From: Trichoderma breve
Taxonomy: Eukaryota > Ascomycota > Sordariomycetes > Hypocreales > Hypocreaceae
Direction: 5' to 3'
Assembly: GCF_028502605.1 (NCBI RefSeq)
Contig: NC_079232.1
Location: 2,914,001-2,978,000 of the forward strand
DNA: 64,000 bases
Every line of letters begins with the position of its first letter. Positions within the stretch are counted from its first letter, which is position 1. Shown here piece after piece: positions 36,201 through 46,634 of this stretch. The translations under genes and the position numbers were made by a program. The notes beneath the pieces were generated by a model, which saw only the letters and a list, made by a program, of their open reading frames with translations, was not told the DNA's origin and searched no databases.

Positions 36201-38417
36201 TATCAGCGTGTCGTTCAGGGGTACTCGGGAGAGCGGCCACCCTCTCCTGATCATACCATCATGAGCAGATTGCAGGAAGTTCACTCGACGCAGCGGAACG
36301 GCTCCCGTGATCGAATTCCCTCGCATCTGCATTTGCAGCTGCAGCCCCTGGCTCAACCGACAGACGCCATGTCTCCTGATCAGTCTGCCGCCTCATCTAC
36401 TCGCTTCCACTGGCCGTCTCGGACACGTCGTGGTACTGGTCCTCCTGTTGCCGGATCTGTTGCCGGCTCCATTACATCCACCTCGAGCGCTGGCCGGAGC
36501 CACAAATCGAACCCCCGGCACAGGGATGATTATATCCATAGCCTGGAGGCGGCTCAGAGTTACTCAAGGAGAGCTGGAAGCAGGACGAGGAGCAAAGAGA
36601 GGACGAGAGATGTATCCGCCGGTCGCCATGGCAGCCGGGAGCGGCGAGCCAAGTCGCGCGATCCTTCAGAAGAGCGCGGCAGAGCTTCAGCCAGATCTTG
36701 GACAAAGGCCAAAAGATCGCCCACGTCCCCTGTACCAATGTCACCGGAAGACTTGGCCATCCTCAGCAATCAAACTTTTAGCAACAACGTTGAGCCCCTG
36801 ACGATTCGGAAAGCAAGCGTAATAAGGGGTAAGACGGGTGGAAGGAGCCGATCGGCTCCGCGATCACCACCCTCGCCAGTGCCAATGTCGGCGACAGCTC
36901 TGCATTACCAGGGATCGGAAGATGAGGAAGATTTTAGAGCTGCCATGCAGGCGCAAGAAGAATTCAGAGCCAAGCACAGCAGGAGCGTTGGCCACAACAT
37001 CAATTCTCCAGCCGTCAGTCGACGGGAATACGCAGAAAGCCGACGAAGAGAGCCAACCGAATCTCGAGAAGCCGCCCCAATAGACTTGAGCCACACTGTA
37101 CACATACGAGCTGCATCTACCGAGCACGCCGGTGACTTGAAGAAAATGAAGGATGAGAGGCAGCGCAAAAAGGAGCAGGCCGCACGAGAGCTAGAAGAGC
37201 GTCGAAAGTCTCTTGCAAAGCGACAACTGGGTCCTCAAATCCCCCACCCAAGCGAGATATCTCCTGGCTTTCCTCCGATCCTTGTGGAGGCCGAGGATGA
37301 GACACTCCCGGATGACCTCCCTCCTCGCTCTGCAACAGAACCTCCGAGGAGCATGTATGCGCGAAATGGACCACACATCGGCCTTCCTGCTACTCCCAAG
37401 GCGATGAGACTCATTCTCCGGTCGGACGATGACCAGTATGAAGACCTCACCCCTCCACCAGTGCCCGCAACATTCTCTCAGAAGTATTCCCCGCAAAGCT
37501 CACCAGGGTACTCTCCGCAATACTACACAGAGAAGAAGAAGGTGGTGCAGAGGGAAGAAGAAGACCTGCAGCAACGACAATATCAACCACCACCACCGCC
37601 GCCGCCGCCACCACCACCACCACCTCAGCAACAGCAGCAGCAGAAGCAACAGGAGGAGGAGCAGCCACTGACACTGCTGCCATCGACCGTCTATCAACTG
37701 CCGTCAACAACTTATCAACCTCCATCTCGACCCATGATTCCGCGAAGCATGTCGGCGCCAATCCCCGAGGAGCCCTCTCATCAAGGCCGTTTTGGGAGAA
37801 AGGGAAGTGCCAATGAAGGCAGGGGCCTCGATGACATTGTAGAGACGGAATGGCGCCGACAAGTGAACAACCTGGTGCCCCCACCACCACCGCCTCCTCC
37901 TTCGGCGCCTGCTACTTTCTTGAAGGAGCTGCAACATCTAGCCATGCCTCCTCCTCCCCCTCCGCCCCCGCTGCCACACGTCCGACGCCAGCCGCCCGTT
38001 GCTGGAACGTTGGCCTCGGGTATGATTGAGATTGTCATGGATGAGACCGATACTGAGGAACCCATGATGGCCGCCCCAAATGACGGCATGGTACCGGTGA
38101 TTCCTCCTCCCGAGCCGCCTGTCAAGGCCCACAATCGCGGCCGCAGCCTCGGAGAGGGCAGCCTTTCTGGCCGCATGACAAAGAAGAACGAACGTCTCCG
38201 TTCAGGTAGCCGTAGCCGAAAGGAGGGATCCATCAGCATCAAATCACCCCCGCTTGACATGTACGGCGATGGCGGAAATTCCTTCAGCCAGCTCAGATCG
38301 CCTGTGGCTGGTATCCCCCCTCCCGTTCTCTATGATCGAGACGCCATTCGATCGCCAATCGAGGGGCATGGAAGAAAACTGTCGTCGGCTGGCCTGCACG
38401 GTAGTGGCATGTTCTGA
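33295..38417 (+). CDS. Large WD40 / alpha-solenoid protein with proline- and glutamine-rich tail
   Basis: Exons are 33295-33712, 33776-33902, 33963-34274 and 34358-38417; introns are 60-83 nt with clean GT-AG ends, and the 4917 nt encode 1638 residues. The first ~320 residues show WD-type blades (GQTAIVWDLMTG, GDLRVWSVAK, ETFSWDVRTK). A Ser-rich linker leads to a helical block at about 545-720 (KWLGDIDSDIM, RLLENGDIHVAVTIMLGMGDYNDA, KRYMEALILTC) that looks like the solenoid following beta-propellers in coat or Gemin5-like proteins. The C-terminal half is disordered: RS-rich, then charged coiled coil (about 1200-1250), a poly-Pro/poly-Gln tract (about 1365-1390) and more proline runs. I take it as a conserved fungal scaffold of unknown role. 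Confidence 0.85.
37587..37662 (+). repeat. CCA/CCG and CAG codon repeats encoding poly-Pro / poly-Gln
   Basis: A run of CCN codons is followed by CAG-rich codons inside the WD40 protein gene. It encodes about 14 prolines and then six glutamines, and is likely to vary in length between strains. Confidence 0.8.
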
Positions 38418-40206
38418 ATTTGATAACGACAACTACACCAAAGGTTCCCCTTGCGTGGCGCGAGATCTTTGCGCATGACGATTTGGCGTTCTTGCCATGC
38501 TTTCTTTGCTTCCAGTTTGGTTTTGGTTTTTATTATTCCCCAAGATGCGAATGCTGTGTTCGTATCATCTTGTGAGTTCAAAATATGGGGTCGATGTTTT
38601 TGAAGAGGTTCTCTCTGGAGGGATATATTTTCTGGCAGAGATATGTCATGACTATATTTGATTTCTTTCTTTCAATTTTGCTTTTTTTTTTCTTCCTTTT
38701 GCACCAAAAAAATTATATTCTTTCTGGTGTCTTTACATTGCACATGTGCAATTTTAGAGGAGAACCTATTTTTCTTTAAACATGTTTTATTTTGTGATAT
38801 ATGCATTAGGGGGTTGTTGTTTTTGGATAGATAGCCTGTGGATTCGGCCTGAATCACATGCACGCGCATACGGGCATTGTATATCCTGGATTGGAGATGT
38901 TCTTCTTGGCACTTGCCCCCTTTTTTTCGCTTCTTTTTTCTCCTCTTTACGATTGATGACGGACTTGGGCAAAAAAACAAACAAGCAAGTGAAGCTGGAA
39001 GACGGCGACGTCTCATGGCAGCAAGACTAGGGGAAATGTATGGATGGACATGCGGTGCAGGCAGAGGCAGGAATGCAGGGCAGACTTAGCTTTTTTATAC
39101 AAATGCTGCCTCGCGGCAAATTTTGGCTTGAGGTAGCTGATGAAAAATTGACGTCTTCTATCATGCGCACACGTTTTGTCTTTTTGGTGTCTGTATACTA
39201 AGAGTTGATGTCATGCACATGTTGGTGGTTGGTGATGGCTTCACACCCTGTGAATGGGACAGGATGGTGCGAAAGGGAGGGGTTCAAGTGCCGCCAAAAC
39301 ACCACATTGCAGCATTTTTTGCGCCCAGCTAAGCATCTAGACGGATACCCGAACGACTTGTGAATCCTCTACTATTTTTTTCACATCATAAAGCAGTATC
39401 CAAACAGCAAAAAAAGAACAAAATGAAAAATAAAAGCAAAAAAATAGTGTCGGCATTCTCCGTCTCACCATTCCATCCCACGCCCTCCGCGATCGTAATC
39501 CAGCCCGCCACGCGACGGGGGAGAGTCCTCTGCAGAGTGAAACCTCCCTCAAGTGTCATCTCCATTGCTTAGGGCCAAAACCGACGGTCGCAAGTTTCCT
39601 ATGCGAGCGGCTGGCCACCGCGGCGTTCGGGCTGGGCGTCGAACGGAGGGGATCTGACGGGGGTGAGATTGGAAAAGGCGAGTTGAGCGAGAGCCTTCAC
39701 CGTTTGACCATTACAGCCGTTAGCAGGGGCATGAATTTTGGTTTATAAAGGGTAGAGTGCTGAGAGGGAGCGGGAGATTGTTGAGCCGGCCGGGGGGGAG
39801 CTGTTACAGTGGGTTGGGGGTGCTGTAGGTGCTCAAGCATGTGCTAGAGCTACTGACAGCTTCAACCTCCACTGCTTCCAACTTCAAACACGGAAACATG
39901 GCATCGACATCACCACATTCACAGCCTTTGCTGCCGAATTGATGCGCAGGCTCGCCTCTCGTTATATCCCACGGCCAACTCGGTTATCTCATAGAATGGC
40001 CTGCGCCACTTGATTGCGTAAAATCTCCGTCCGCCTTCCCTCTCCATTTCCAACCTCCGACAGCTTTCCCGAGATAGACGGGCGGACGAGACGAAAGCAG
40101 AACAAGGCCAATTACTCTACACACGCTACTTTACGAGGCGATATAGTTACAGCGAATCTTTTAATATTCACCAAAAGAGAGAGAGCAAAGAAAACAATAT
40201 ATCACA
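38418..40206. other. Intergenic, WD40 gene 3' side and GPI15 promoter
   Basis: The first ~1 kb is T-rich (runs at 38683-38700 and 38930-38950) and should hold the WD40 gene 3' UTR. The last few hundred bases before 40207 are the probable GPI15 promoter and leader. No gene seen. Confidence 0.5.
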
Positions 40207-40917
40207 ATGCTCACCACGGCCCCTCACCTGCGCATTCGCCGCCCCTCTCCCACGACGGCAGAATTCACCGTCACGACGCTGCCGCCGCAGACGCTACCCC
40301 TACGCCTCCTCTGGCTCCTCCTCCTCTTCCTGCGCATCTCACTGTCCATCACAATGTTGCTCATCCTCTACGCGCGCTGGGTCCAAGAGCGCAGCCGCAG
40401 CTGCTTCGGCGCGCAAGCTGCACCGCCAACAACCTCGCCCTCACCACCGCCGCTGCTCTCGCTGGACCGCATAGTCTTTGCCCTCGATGCCTTTCAAGGA
40501 ACACCTGCCGGTGCGATACTGGCTAAGATCGCGGCGACGGTGTCTCTACCGGTGCTGCTGCCTGTTGCTGTGGCAGTCTTTTACGCGCTGAGTTTGAGGG
40601 TGCATAAGCAGGAGAGCTTGTTGGTTTTGAGGGGGTTGGGCGTACAGACTTGTGAGAGCCCGGCGACGTACTTGGCGGGGGCGGCGACGCGATTCATTCC
40701 GACGGAGAAGATTCAGGATATTCTGGTGAATGAGGCGTTTCGCGGGTTTGAGGTTAGGTATTATCTTGTGGTGGTGGTGGAGGGGGAGGAGGATGTCGTG
40801 GTTGTGTTTCCGGGGTTGTTGCCCAAGAGGAAGATTGTCGAGACGGTATGGAGGGGGGTGAGGGAGTGTTTGTATGAGGGGAGAGGAGAGGATAGGGGGT
40901 TGGCGAGCGACAAGTGA
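40207..40917 (+). CDS. GPI15: GPI-GlcNAc transferase subunit PIG-H / Gpi15
   Basis: PIG-H is a subunit of the ER complex that transfers GlcNAc to phosphatidylinositol, the first step of GPI-anchor synthesis. The 236-residue product has two hydrophobic segments (about 29-57 and 104-129). These are followed by the PIG-H domain: ESLLVLRGLGVQ, then FIPTEKIQDILVNEAFRGFEVRYYL, and a C-terminal VVVFPGLLPKRKIVETVWRGVRECLYEG. These blocks are characteristic of the family. The coding sequence is intronless. Codon use changes from C-ending in the first half to G-rich in the second (a gtggtggtggtgg run), which gives a low-complexity look but keeps the frame. It is closely convergent with PUS3, only about 160 nt between stops. 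Confidence 0.92.
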   Translation: MLTTAPHLRIRRPSPTTAEFTVTTLPPQTLPLRLLWLLLLFLRISLSITMLLILYARWVQERSRSCFGAQAAPPTTSPSPPPLLSLDRIVFALDAFQGTPAGAILAKIAATVSLPVLLPVAVAVFYALSLRVHKQESLLVLRGLGVQTCESPATYLAGAATRFIPTEKIQDILVNEAFRGFEVRYYLVVVVEGEEDVVVVFPGLLPKRKIVETVWRGVRECLYEGRGEDRGLASDK

Positions 40918-41079
40918 AGTTGAAAAGTAGATGTGCTCATGAGATAATGCCGTTTTATTTACATGTTGGCGCTTATAGAGAGCACTCGGCATCATATTTC
41001 CAAGGGTCATGTATTCCTGAATTAGAAATCTATATACCCCTCTTGATTTTTATATATTCATTTCTTCATTTATTTAGAT

Positions 41080-42933
41080 TTACTCATCGGCCATAGGGGT
41101 ATCGACGTCTTGCTCCTTGTTGGACCTGAACCCCTTTTTCGCCCTCATGTCCTCTGCGTCTACATATCCCTTTCGCTTCGCATACTTGTCATTCTGCTCA
41201 TCCGCAGACTCCAGCAGCTTCATCTTCATAACGCCGGGATACTTGCCGCTCAGCCTCCCGCCGTTGCCCCCTTCAAAGACCTTTGTGCTGTTCGCGCTGC
41301 TAGCCGGCGCCGCCCTGGCTGCCGTGCTGCCATTATTGCCCTGCTGCGAGACGTGCTGCAGTAGCTGGCCCGCGAGGATCTCGTCCATCTTGCGCTCACG
41401 CCACATCTGCCAAGTGTCGTCCATGATGCCAAACTGGCCGAACCGCCCGCTTGGCCCGTCGTCGCCGACGTACACCCACTGCAGCGCATCGTCCTCGCGA
41501 TGAGCCGCCGTGGACTGGCTCAGGTCGGACGGGAAGATGCAGTCCCAGAGCACCAGGGGCACCTCGTCGGCCATGACGTAGTTTGGGCGGCGCGGGTTCC
41601 TTTCCACGTCGAGCAGCTCGCTCACGAGCGACGGCTGCTCGAGGCCCTGGCCGACGAGGAAGAGCACGGCGACCATGTGGCGGATCTGGTGCCACAGGAA
41701 AGCAGATCCGCGAACGTGAAAGTAGTAAACCTTTGGGTACACTTCGCCAGAGTTTAGAGCCAAGTCTTCAGGGGCGAAGCCAGCGGCTTTGAGGTACGGC
41801 AGGGCAGAGGCCGCATCCTTGACCTCGACAATGTCCGACTCGAACATGCGACGCTTGAAGTTTGTGATTTGCTTGGCCGGGTCAATCTTGCAGAGATTGC
41901 GGAAGTCGTGCTCGCCCTCGTACCGCTTCGCTGCGTCGCGCATGGCCTCGATATCTAGCCATCCGGATTTCATAATCTTCCTGGTCCTCTGCTTCATGGG
42001 GACGCCTTCCACGTGAGAGGGCGTGGGGGCAAAGGCGGGCTGAGTGAAGAAGTACCGGTACTGACGCTCCCTACACGAGAAGCGGGCCGAGAAGTCTGGA
42101 GGCGGCGAGGGACACCAGGCGAGGATGCGGATCTCCTTGGGGAGGAGGCGGTTGAGAACGTGGGGATAGGATATCTCGTCGCGGATGTCGTCAAAGGGCT
42201 TCACTAGCTCCTCCTGCTGCTGCTGATTCTGATCTGCTCCGGATTCCTCTTGTAACAGCTCCCCTGGTGCGTCCTCGTTCTGGGCCGGCTCCTTGGGCAG
42301 CGGCCTGTTGCTGCGCACCCTCAGCCCAATGACCTGCCCAAAAGCACTAACTCCACGATCCGTACGGCCGCACTTTGAGTACTCGCAGCAGTCAAAATCA
42401 ACAAGCTTCTCGTCCTCGGGAAAAATGAGGCACGCCTTGGTGAGGGCGTTCCACAGCTCCTCCTCGATGGACGGCTGGTTGCCCATGGCCTGGAACTCGA
42501 AGCCGCCGTAGTTTTTGCCCAGGTACGCCAGCTTCAGGGCAATGTACCGGGTGGAATACTTGGACGGGTCCATCTTCTTCTTGCCCTTGGGCTTCTTGAC
42601 CGGCGGAGCCACTTCATCTCCTTCTTTTCGTGGCTGTTTGTGTTTCTCTTGCTGTAAAGAGGTTTGATCCTGCGTTGAACTGGGCACCAGAGATGTGGCC
42701 ACATGTAGCTGCTGCTCCAACTCCTTGACCCTCTGAATGAGACCGGCTTTGGTCCAGTTGTTGTATTTCCCTTGATCAGACATCTTCAGCCTCCTCTCAT
42801 GGACGAGAGCCAAGTTGTTGACGGTTGATAAACGGCAGTGAAAGTGAAATCCTTCTCTAGCCCTGCTTGGCCAGCTTGTTATGGCACCCCCACAAATCTT
42901 GCGGCCTAGATTCCCCTGGTGGAAAGGTCGCAT
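41080..42933 (-). CDS. DEG1: tRNA pseudouridine(38/39) synthase Pus3/Deg1
   Basis: Pus3 converts U38/U39 in the tRNA anticodon arm to pseudouridine. The intronless frame gives 617 residues from the first ATG (42933) or 567 from the internal ATG at 42783 (MSDQGKYNNWTKAGL). The second is the usual family start and is followed by an LIQRVKELEQQL coiled segment. The TruA-type domain begins YIALKLAYLGKNYGGFEFQ. The catalytic aspartate lies in CGRTDRGVSAFGQV (Asp142 in the short form). Further conserved blocks are FSARFSCRERQYRYFF, FRNLCKID and GSAFLWHQIRHMVAVLF. The extra 50 N-terminal residues are rich in Arg/His and low in acidic residues, like a mitochondrial presequence. Convergent with GPI15, divergent from the GTPase gene. 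Confidence 0.94.
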   Translation of the reverse strand: MRPFHQGNLGRKICGGAITSWPSRAREGFHFHCRLSTVNNLALVHERRLKMSDQGKYNNWTKAGLIQRVKELEQQLHVATSLVPSSTQDQTSLQQEKHKQPRKEGDEVAPPVKKPKGKKKMDPSKYSTRYIALKLAYLGKNYGGFEFQAMGNQPSIEEELWNALTKACLIFPEDEKLVDFDCCEYSKCGRTDRGVSAFGQVIGLRVRSNRPLPKEPAQNEDAPGELLQEESGADQNQQQQEELVKPFDDIRDEISYPHVLNRLLPKEIRILAWCPSPPPDFSARFSCRERQYRYFFTQPAFAPTPSHVEGVPMKQRTRKIMKSGWLDIEAMRDAAKRYEGEHDFRNLCKIDPAKQITNFKRRMFESDIVEVKDAASALPYLKAAGFAPEDLALNSGEVYPKVYYFHVRGSAFLWHQIRHMVAVLFLVGQGLEQPSLVSELLDVERNPRRPNYVMADEVPLVLWDCIFPSDLSQSTAAHREDDALQWVYVGDDGPSGRFGQFGIMDDTWQMWRERKMDEILAGQLLQHVSQQGNNGSTAARAAPASSANSTKVFEGGNGGRLSGKYPGVMKMKLLESADEQNDKYAKRKGYVDAEDMRAKKGFRSNKEQDVDTPMADE

Positions 42934-43212
42934 GTAATGAGTCTGTGTAGAATATTTGATAATTTTATAGCCATTGGGGAATTTCTCTAGTTGCTTTAGA
43001 TTTTTTCCATTTCTCTATTAATGGCCTAAATGGGTAGATTTTGAGTTGAGATGTGTGTGGCTTAGTGGTCTGTGAGATGTGGCTAGTGAGATAAGTAGCG
43101 CCACTCCAGTTGTCAATGCTATTACGAGTGTGGACTCAATCCGATGACATCTATCTCTCTTCTCTTCTCATCCTTTCTCCGACCCAATGCACCAGATCTT
43201 CCCCGGGAAGAA

Positions 43213-43935
43213 ATGGATGATGAAGTCGTCAAGATACTTCTCGTAGGAGATGCAAAATGCGGCAAAACAACGTTTCTCTCGTTTGTAGCGACCCATCTCT
43301 TTATAGGGTAGTAATAAACACACACTGACGGACGGGCTTTCATCGCAGGAGAGTCAGCGCTGGCGAGAACATCAACCCGATCCCGCTGCTCCGTGACATT
43401 GACCAGCCGTACATATTCTCGGTCAATGTAGCGTCCAAGAGCCTCCGGTTTGAGTTCTACGATACTTCTAGTCCCGAAAACTGGCGCCTGCTGGATCCAG
43501 ACGTCATTGTCATTTGCTACGATATCAGCCAGCGCCTGAGCCTTATTAACATGAAGAGATATGTTAGTATTTTTTATTTGTATTGCCCTGCTTTGCTATC
43601 TATCCTTTCCCCTGCAATCTCTGCTATATACAATTCATAATAATGGCCATTAGTGGATCAATGAAGTTAAACAATCCTTTTCCCGCATGGATTCCCTGCC
43701 GGTGGTGGTGATGGGGCTGAAGAGGGACTTGCGGTCTGAGAATGACCCGAATGGCATCATATACCCCCAAGATGCTTATCGAATGGCCCAAGAGATGAGA
43801 GCAGATCGTTATGTCGAATGCTCAGCGGTGACGGGAGAGCTGGTAAAGCCTGCGTTTGAAGACATCTGCAAGACGGCTGTCAAGACGACAACGGAGAAGG
43901 GTGGACAGAGCGAGGGTGGTTGCACGGTCCTGTGA
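43213..43935 (+). CDS. Atypical Rho-like small GTPase
   Basis: Exons are 43213-43280, 43349-43562 and 43654-43935, with introns of 68 and 91 nt; the product is 187 residues. Recognisable GTPase blocks are the P-loop ILLVGDAKCGKTTF, G3 as FEFYDTSSPENW, G4 as MGLKRDLR (the Rho-type xKxDL), G5 as VECSAVTGE and a C-terminal CTVL prenylation box, which predicts geranylgeranylation and membrane attachment. Rho likeness is strongest in the stretch YPQDAYRMAQEMRADRYVECSA. Unusual points: Ala and Lys replace the P-loop residues aligned with Gly12 and Ala13, Pro stands at the Gln61 position, and no clear switch-I threonine is visible. Rho proteins of this kind (Rnd, RhoH) stay GTP-bound. I cannot assign a named orthologue. 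It is divergent from PUS3. Confidence 0.85.
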
Positions 43936-44082
43936 GCATAGGCGAATTTCTGTTTGGAATCTCATATGAACATGTCGGAGTTTTTGTTTTTGACAGCTCA
44001 TTCATCCAAAATAGATGAGAAGGCCATGACTTCGTCTGACCTGACGCTTGGGGGTTGTAATAATAGTGGCATTCAGGATATT

Positions 44083-44591
44083 TCATGACTCTGCGGCTTC
44101 ATCTGCGGTGCCGTTGGTATCAGGCTGTGCCGCCTCAAACTGGCCCAAGACTTCCAGAATAATGGTCACCATCTCCTCTTGCTGCTCGTCGCTGAAGCGC
44201 TCCGACATCTCCTCGATGACGGTGTTGAGAGCTGCCACCGACGCTGGCCTAAGGTTGAGAATCATGACGACCTCGCCTTTGGAGAGCTCATAAGGACTTA
44301 GGCGTTCAAGCAGCTGGGAGATGCAGCCAGGGGTGTATGTGCTGGGCTTTTGACTCAGCGGATTGGGATATGACTGCAGATATTGAATGAGCTGAGGAGG
44401 AATGGTTAGTGATCAAAGGGCTGTTGAAAAGAGTCATCTCATGTCGAGCGGCAACGAACCTCTCTGACAACCGTCTCTAGATTGGGGGGGCCACGACGTT
44501 TCCTTTGCTTGTATCGATCTTTTTGCTGGGTAAGATGCTGCAGCACCTCATAATTGGAGAGTACGGCAGCCTGAGCTTCGACGACCTTCAT
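44083..44591 (-). CDS. RPC17: RNA polymerase III subunit Rpc17 (RPC9/CRCP)
   Basis: Exons are 44460-44591 and 44083-44391, with a 68-nt intron containing an actaac branch site; the product is 146 residues. Rpc17 forms the Pol III stalk with Rpc25 and helps recruit TFIIIB at tRNA and 5S promoters. The N-terminus MKVVEAQAAVLSNYEVLQHL and the HRDC-like C-terminal part (STYTPGCISQLLERLSPYELSKGEVVMILNLRP, split across my notes at about 60-95) match the family, as does the size (yeast 161). The tail is acidic (DEQQEEMVTIILEVLGQF, then a short Glu-rich end). The stops of this gene and the GTPase gene are only about 150 nt apart, so their 3' UTRs probably overlap. Confidence 0.9.
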
Positions 44592-46634
44592 GGTGGTGGT
44601 GATATATGCCTTGTTTCTCCGGCAAAGTAGAGCAACAAAACCTCCAACGAATGACTGTAGCTGTAAGACTCCGGATAGTACAATGTCTTGTATTAAATGA
44701 TTCCCCTTTGAGTATTAGACAAGCCAAACAAAGCTCTTATTGAGCTGCCGTATCCAAATCACTGCTACACGCCTTGATCTAAGAAAAGATTGGACGACGC
44801 AAGCATTTTCTCGCGACAATCCGGCGGCCCAATCAGAGCGGCGCCAATTGCCCCTCCTAATATCTTGGTGCAGACCGCCAAACAGAAGGCCGCTAAAAAT
44901 TTCCTCGCGTGGCTTGTGCTATTCAATACCTTGTACAGTGTGGAATGTCGCATTTGCACCATGTAGCGTCCAGCATGCAGCCTAGAATATCACATGCAGG
45001 GAATAGAACTACAAGGTACGGTACCCAGTAGAGGTGAGGGAGAGGGAGAGGTCGATGAGACGTAATGGGCATTTTAGAGTGCTATAGAAGTATGAATAGT
45101 TCAAATACTACCCCATGAGAGAGAGCTCTAGACATCATCTCAATAAGAAAGACGCTGAATCTCGCGAATTTTGCCATTGACTGGTGCCGAACGTGGACCA
45201 AGGTCTCCAAGTAGGCACTTGCACTAAGCTGCACTAGCCATGTTGAAACATGGCAACCCTGCATCTAAGTCGAGCTTGAGACCCTGGGAACATATCAAGC
45301 AAGGCAAGCAAATGCCTCACGAACTGGCCTTGTTGGAGGGAGGGAAAAAAGCATACGGCACGCCATCACTTACTTGTCTTCAGGTGTCGGCCGAGTATTA
45401 TATGTGAATGTCGGTGTAATGATGGATATATGTACTATTTCGTTTGCCTGACGTCAAGCACGCCATGGTTCCAAGCTGGATCAACGCCTCTAGTTCCCGA
45501 CCCGACCAACTGCAAAAGAGCCTTTCGTATCATAAAAATAGAGAGCAATTGCGCAATTCCCAGCGTCGTTCCCCCAAATAATACGCTGACAGCTCGCTAG
45601 GCCCGGTCCTCAGAAATAGTCGTCACCCTCCAGTGAGCGCTATTCATTCGAGTCCGTGGCTCAGCCAGTGGCGCCAACCACACTCGCCCATCCAGTTGTA
45701 GCATCTTTGGGGCATCTGATATCCTTTGTATGGAAAATGCCTTGCCCGATATTGAACACATGCACCTTCCATCACGGGCATATGTACAAGTACTGATAAA
45801 TGACATGGAAGGATTCCATGGGATTGAACTGGGTTCTTGTGAAGCTACAGTTCCGGTACTCACTCGTCTCAGTGGATGTACAGTGTCCAACACAGTATAC
45901 ATGCACCTATACCACCTCTTCCCCCGCCTAGCACCAAGTGGAGGGGCGGCAGCGGGGAAGAAAGCCCTGCCCAGGTGCAGTTACAGCGCGTTTGGCCCTG
46001 TGCCAGGTTTTGCCAGGCTGCTGCAGTTGGCCTGAAATTGAACTGCATCTCGCTGAAGCCTGCCCCGACCCCACTCATGCACGTCTCGGCAACAGACGCA
46101 GGCCGGTATGCGGTAGGTCAATTTTTTTTCCCAATGCGCATCAGATTTTTTTTTTTTTTGAGTTCCGCCTTCCTGCTAGCCGTCGAATCGGCGTCCTGAC
46201 TCAGAGCCTCTCACTCCTCTCTCTCCTCCATTTTTTCTTTCTTCTTTTTCTCCTTTCCCTCTTCTATCTCCCCTCTCCTTTCATTTTGATCATCATGCTG
46301 CTGTAGCATCTTTGCGCTGTTCTGCTGCTGCTGCCGCTGCTTCGAGGCTCTGCCATCGCCGCCTTGGTCTTTGCTCTGTGATTCCGTTCCGTCGCCTCCC
46401 GCATCTCCAACTTCGGCCGCAATCGGCAAAGATCTCTGGACCACGGCTTTGCATCTGACGTCGGCCTGGAACTCTGCTCCCCACTTGACGGACGGCGGGT
46501 CTGGCTGAAAAAACGAGCATCGCTCAAGCCCTCACGCGACCCCTCCATATCTCTGGAATTGCTCAATTGGAGACCTTCGTCTCGTCTTCAAGGCTCTTCT
46601 CTTGATCACTGCTGCGCTGCTTGACGCCGTCGCC
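44592..46634. promoter_or_regulatory. Divergent upstream region, RPC17 / PRS1
   Basis: This 2-kb spacer lies between divergent genes. 46130-46320 is strongly T/CT-rich (a T16 run at about 46146-46161, then ttctttcttctt), typical of a fungal transcription start zone, and leads into the PRS1 5' UTR. No gene recognised in 44.6-46.1 kb. Confidence 0.45.
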
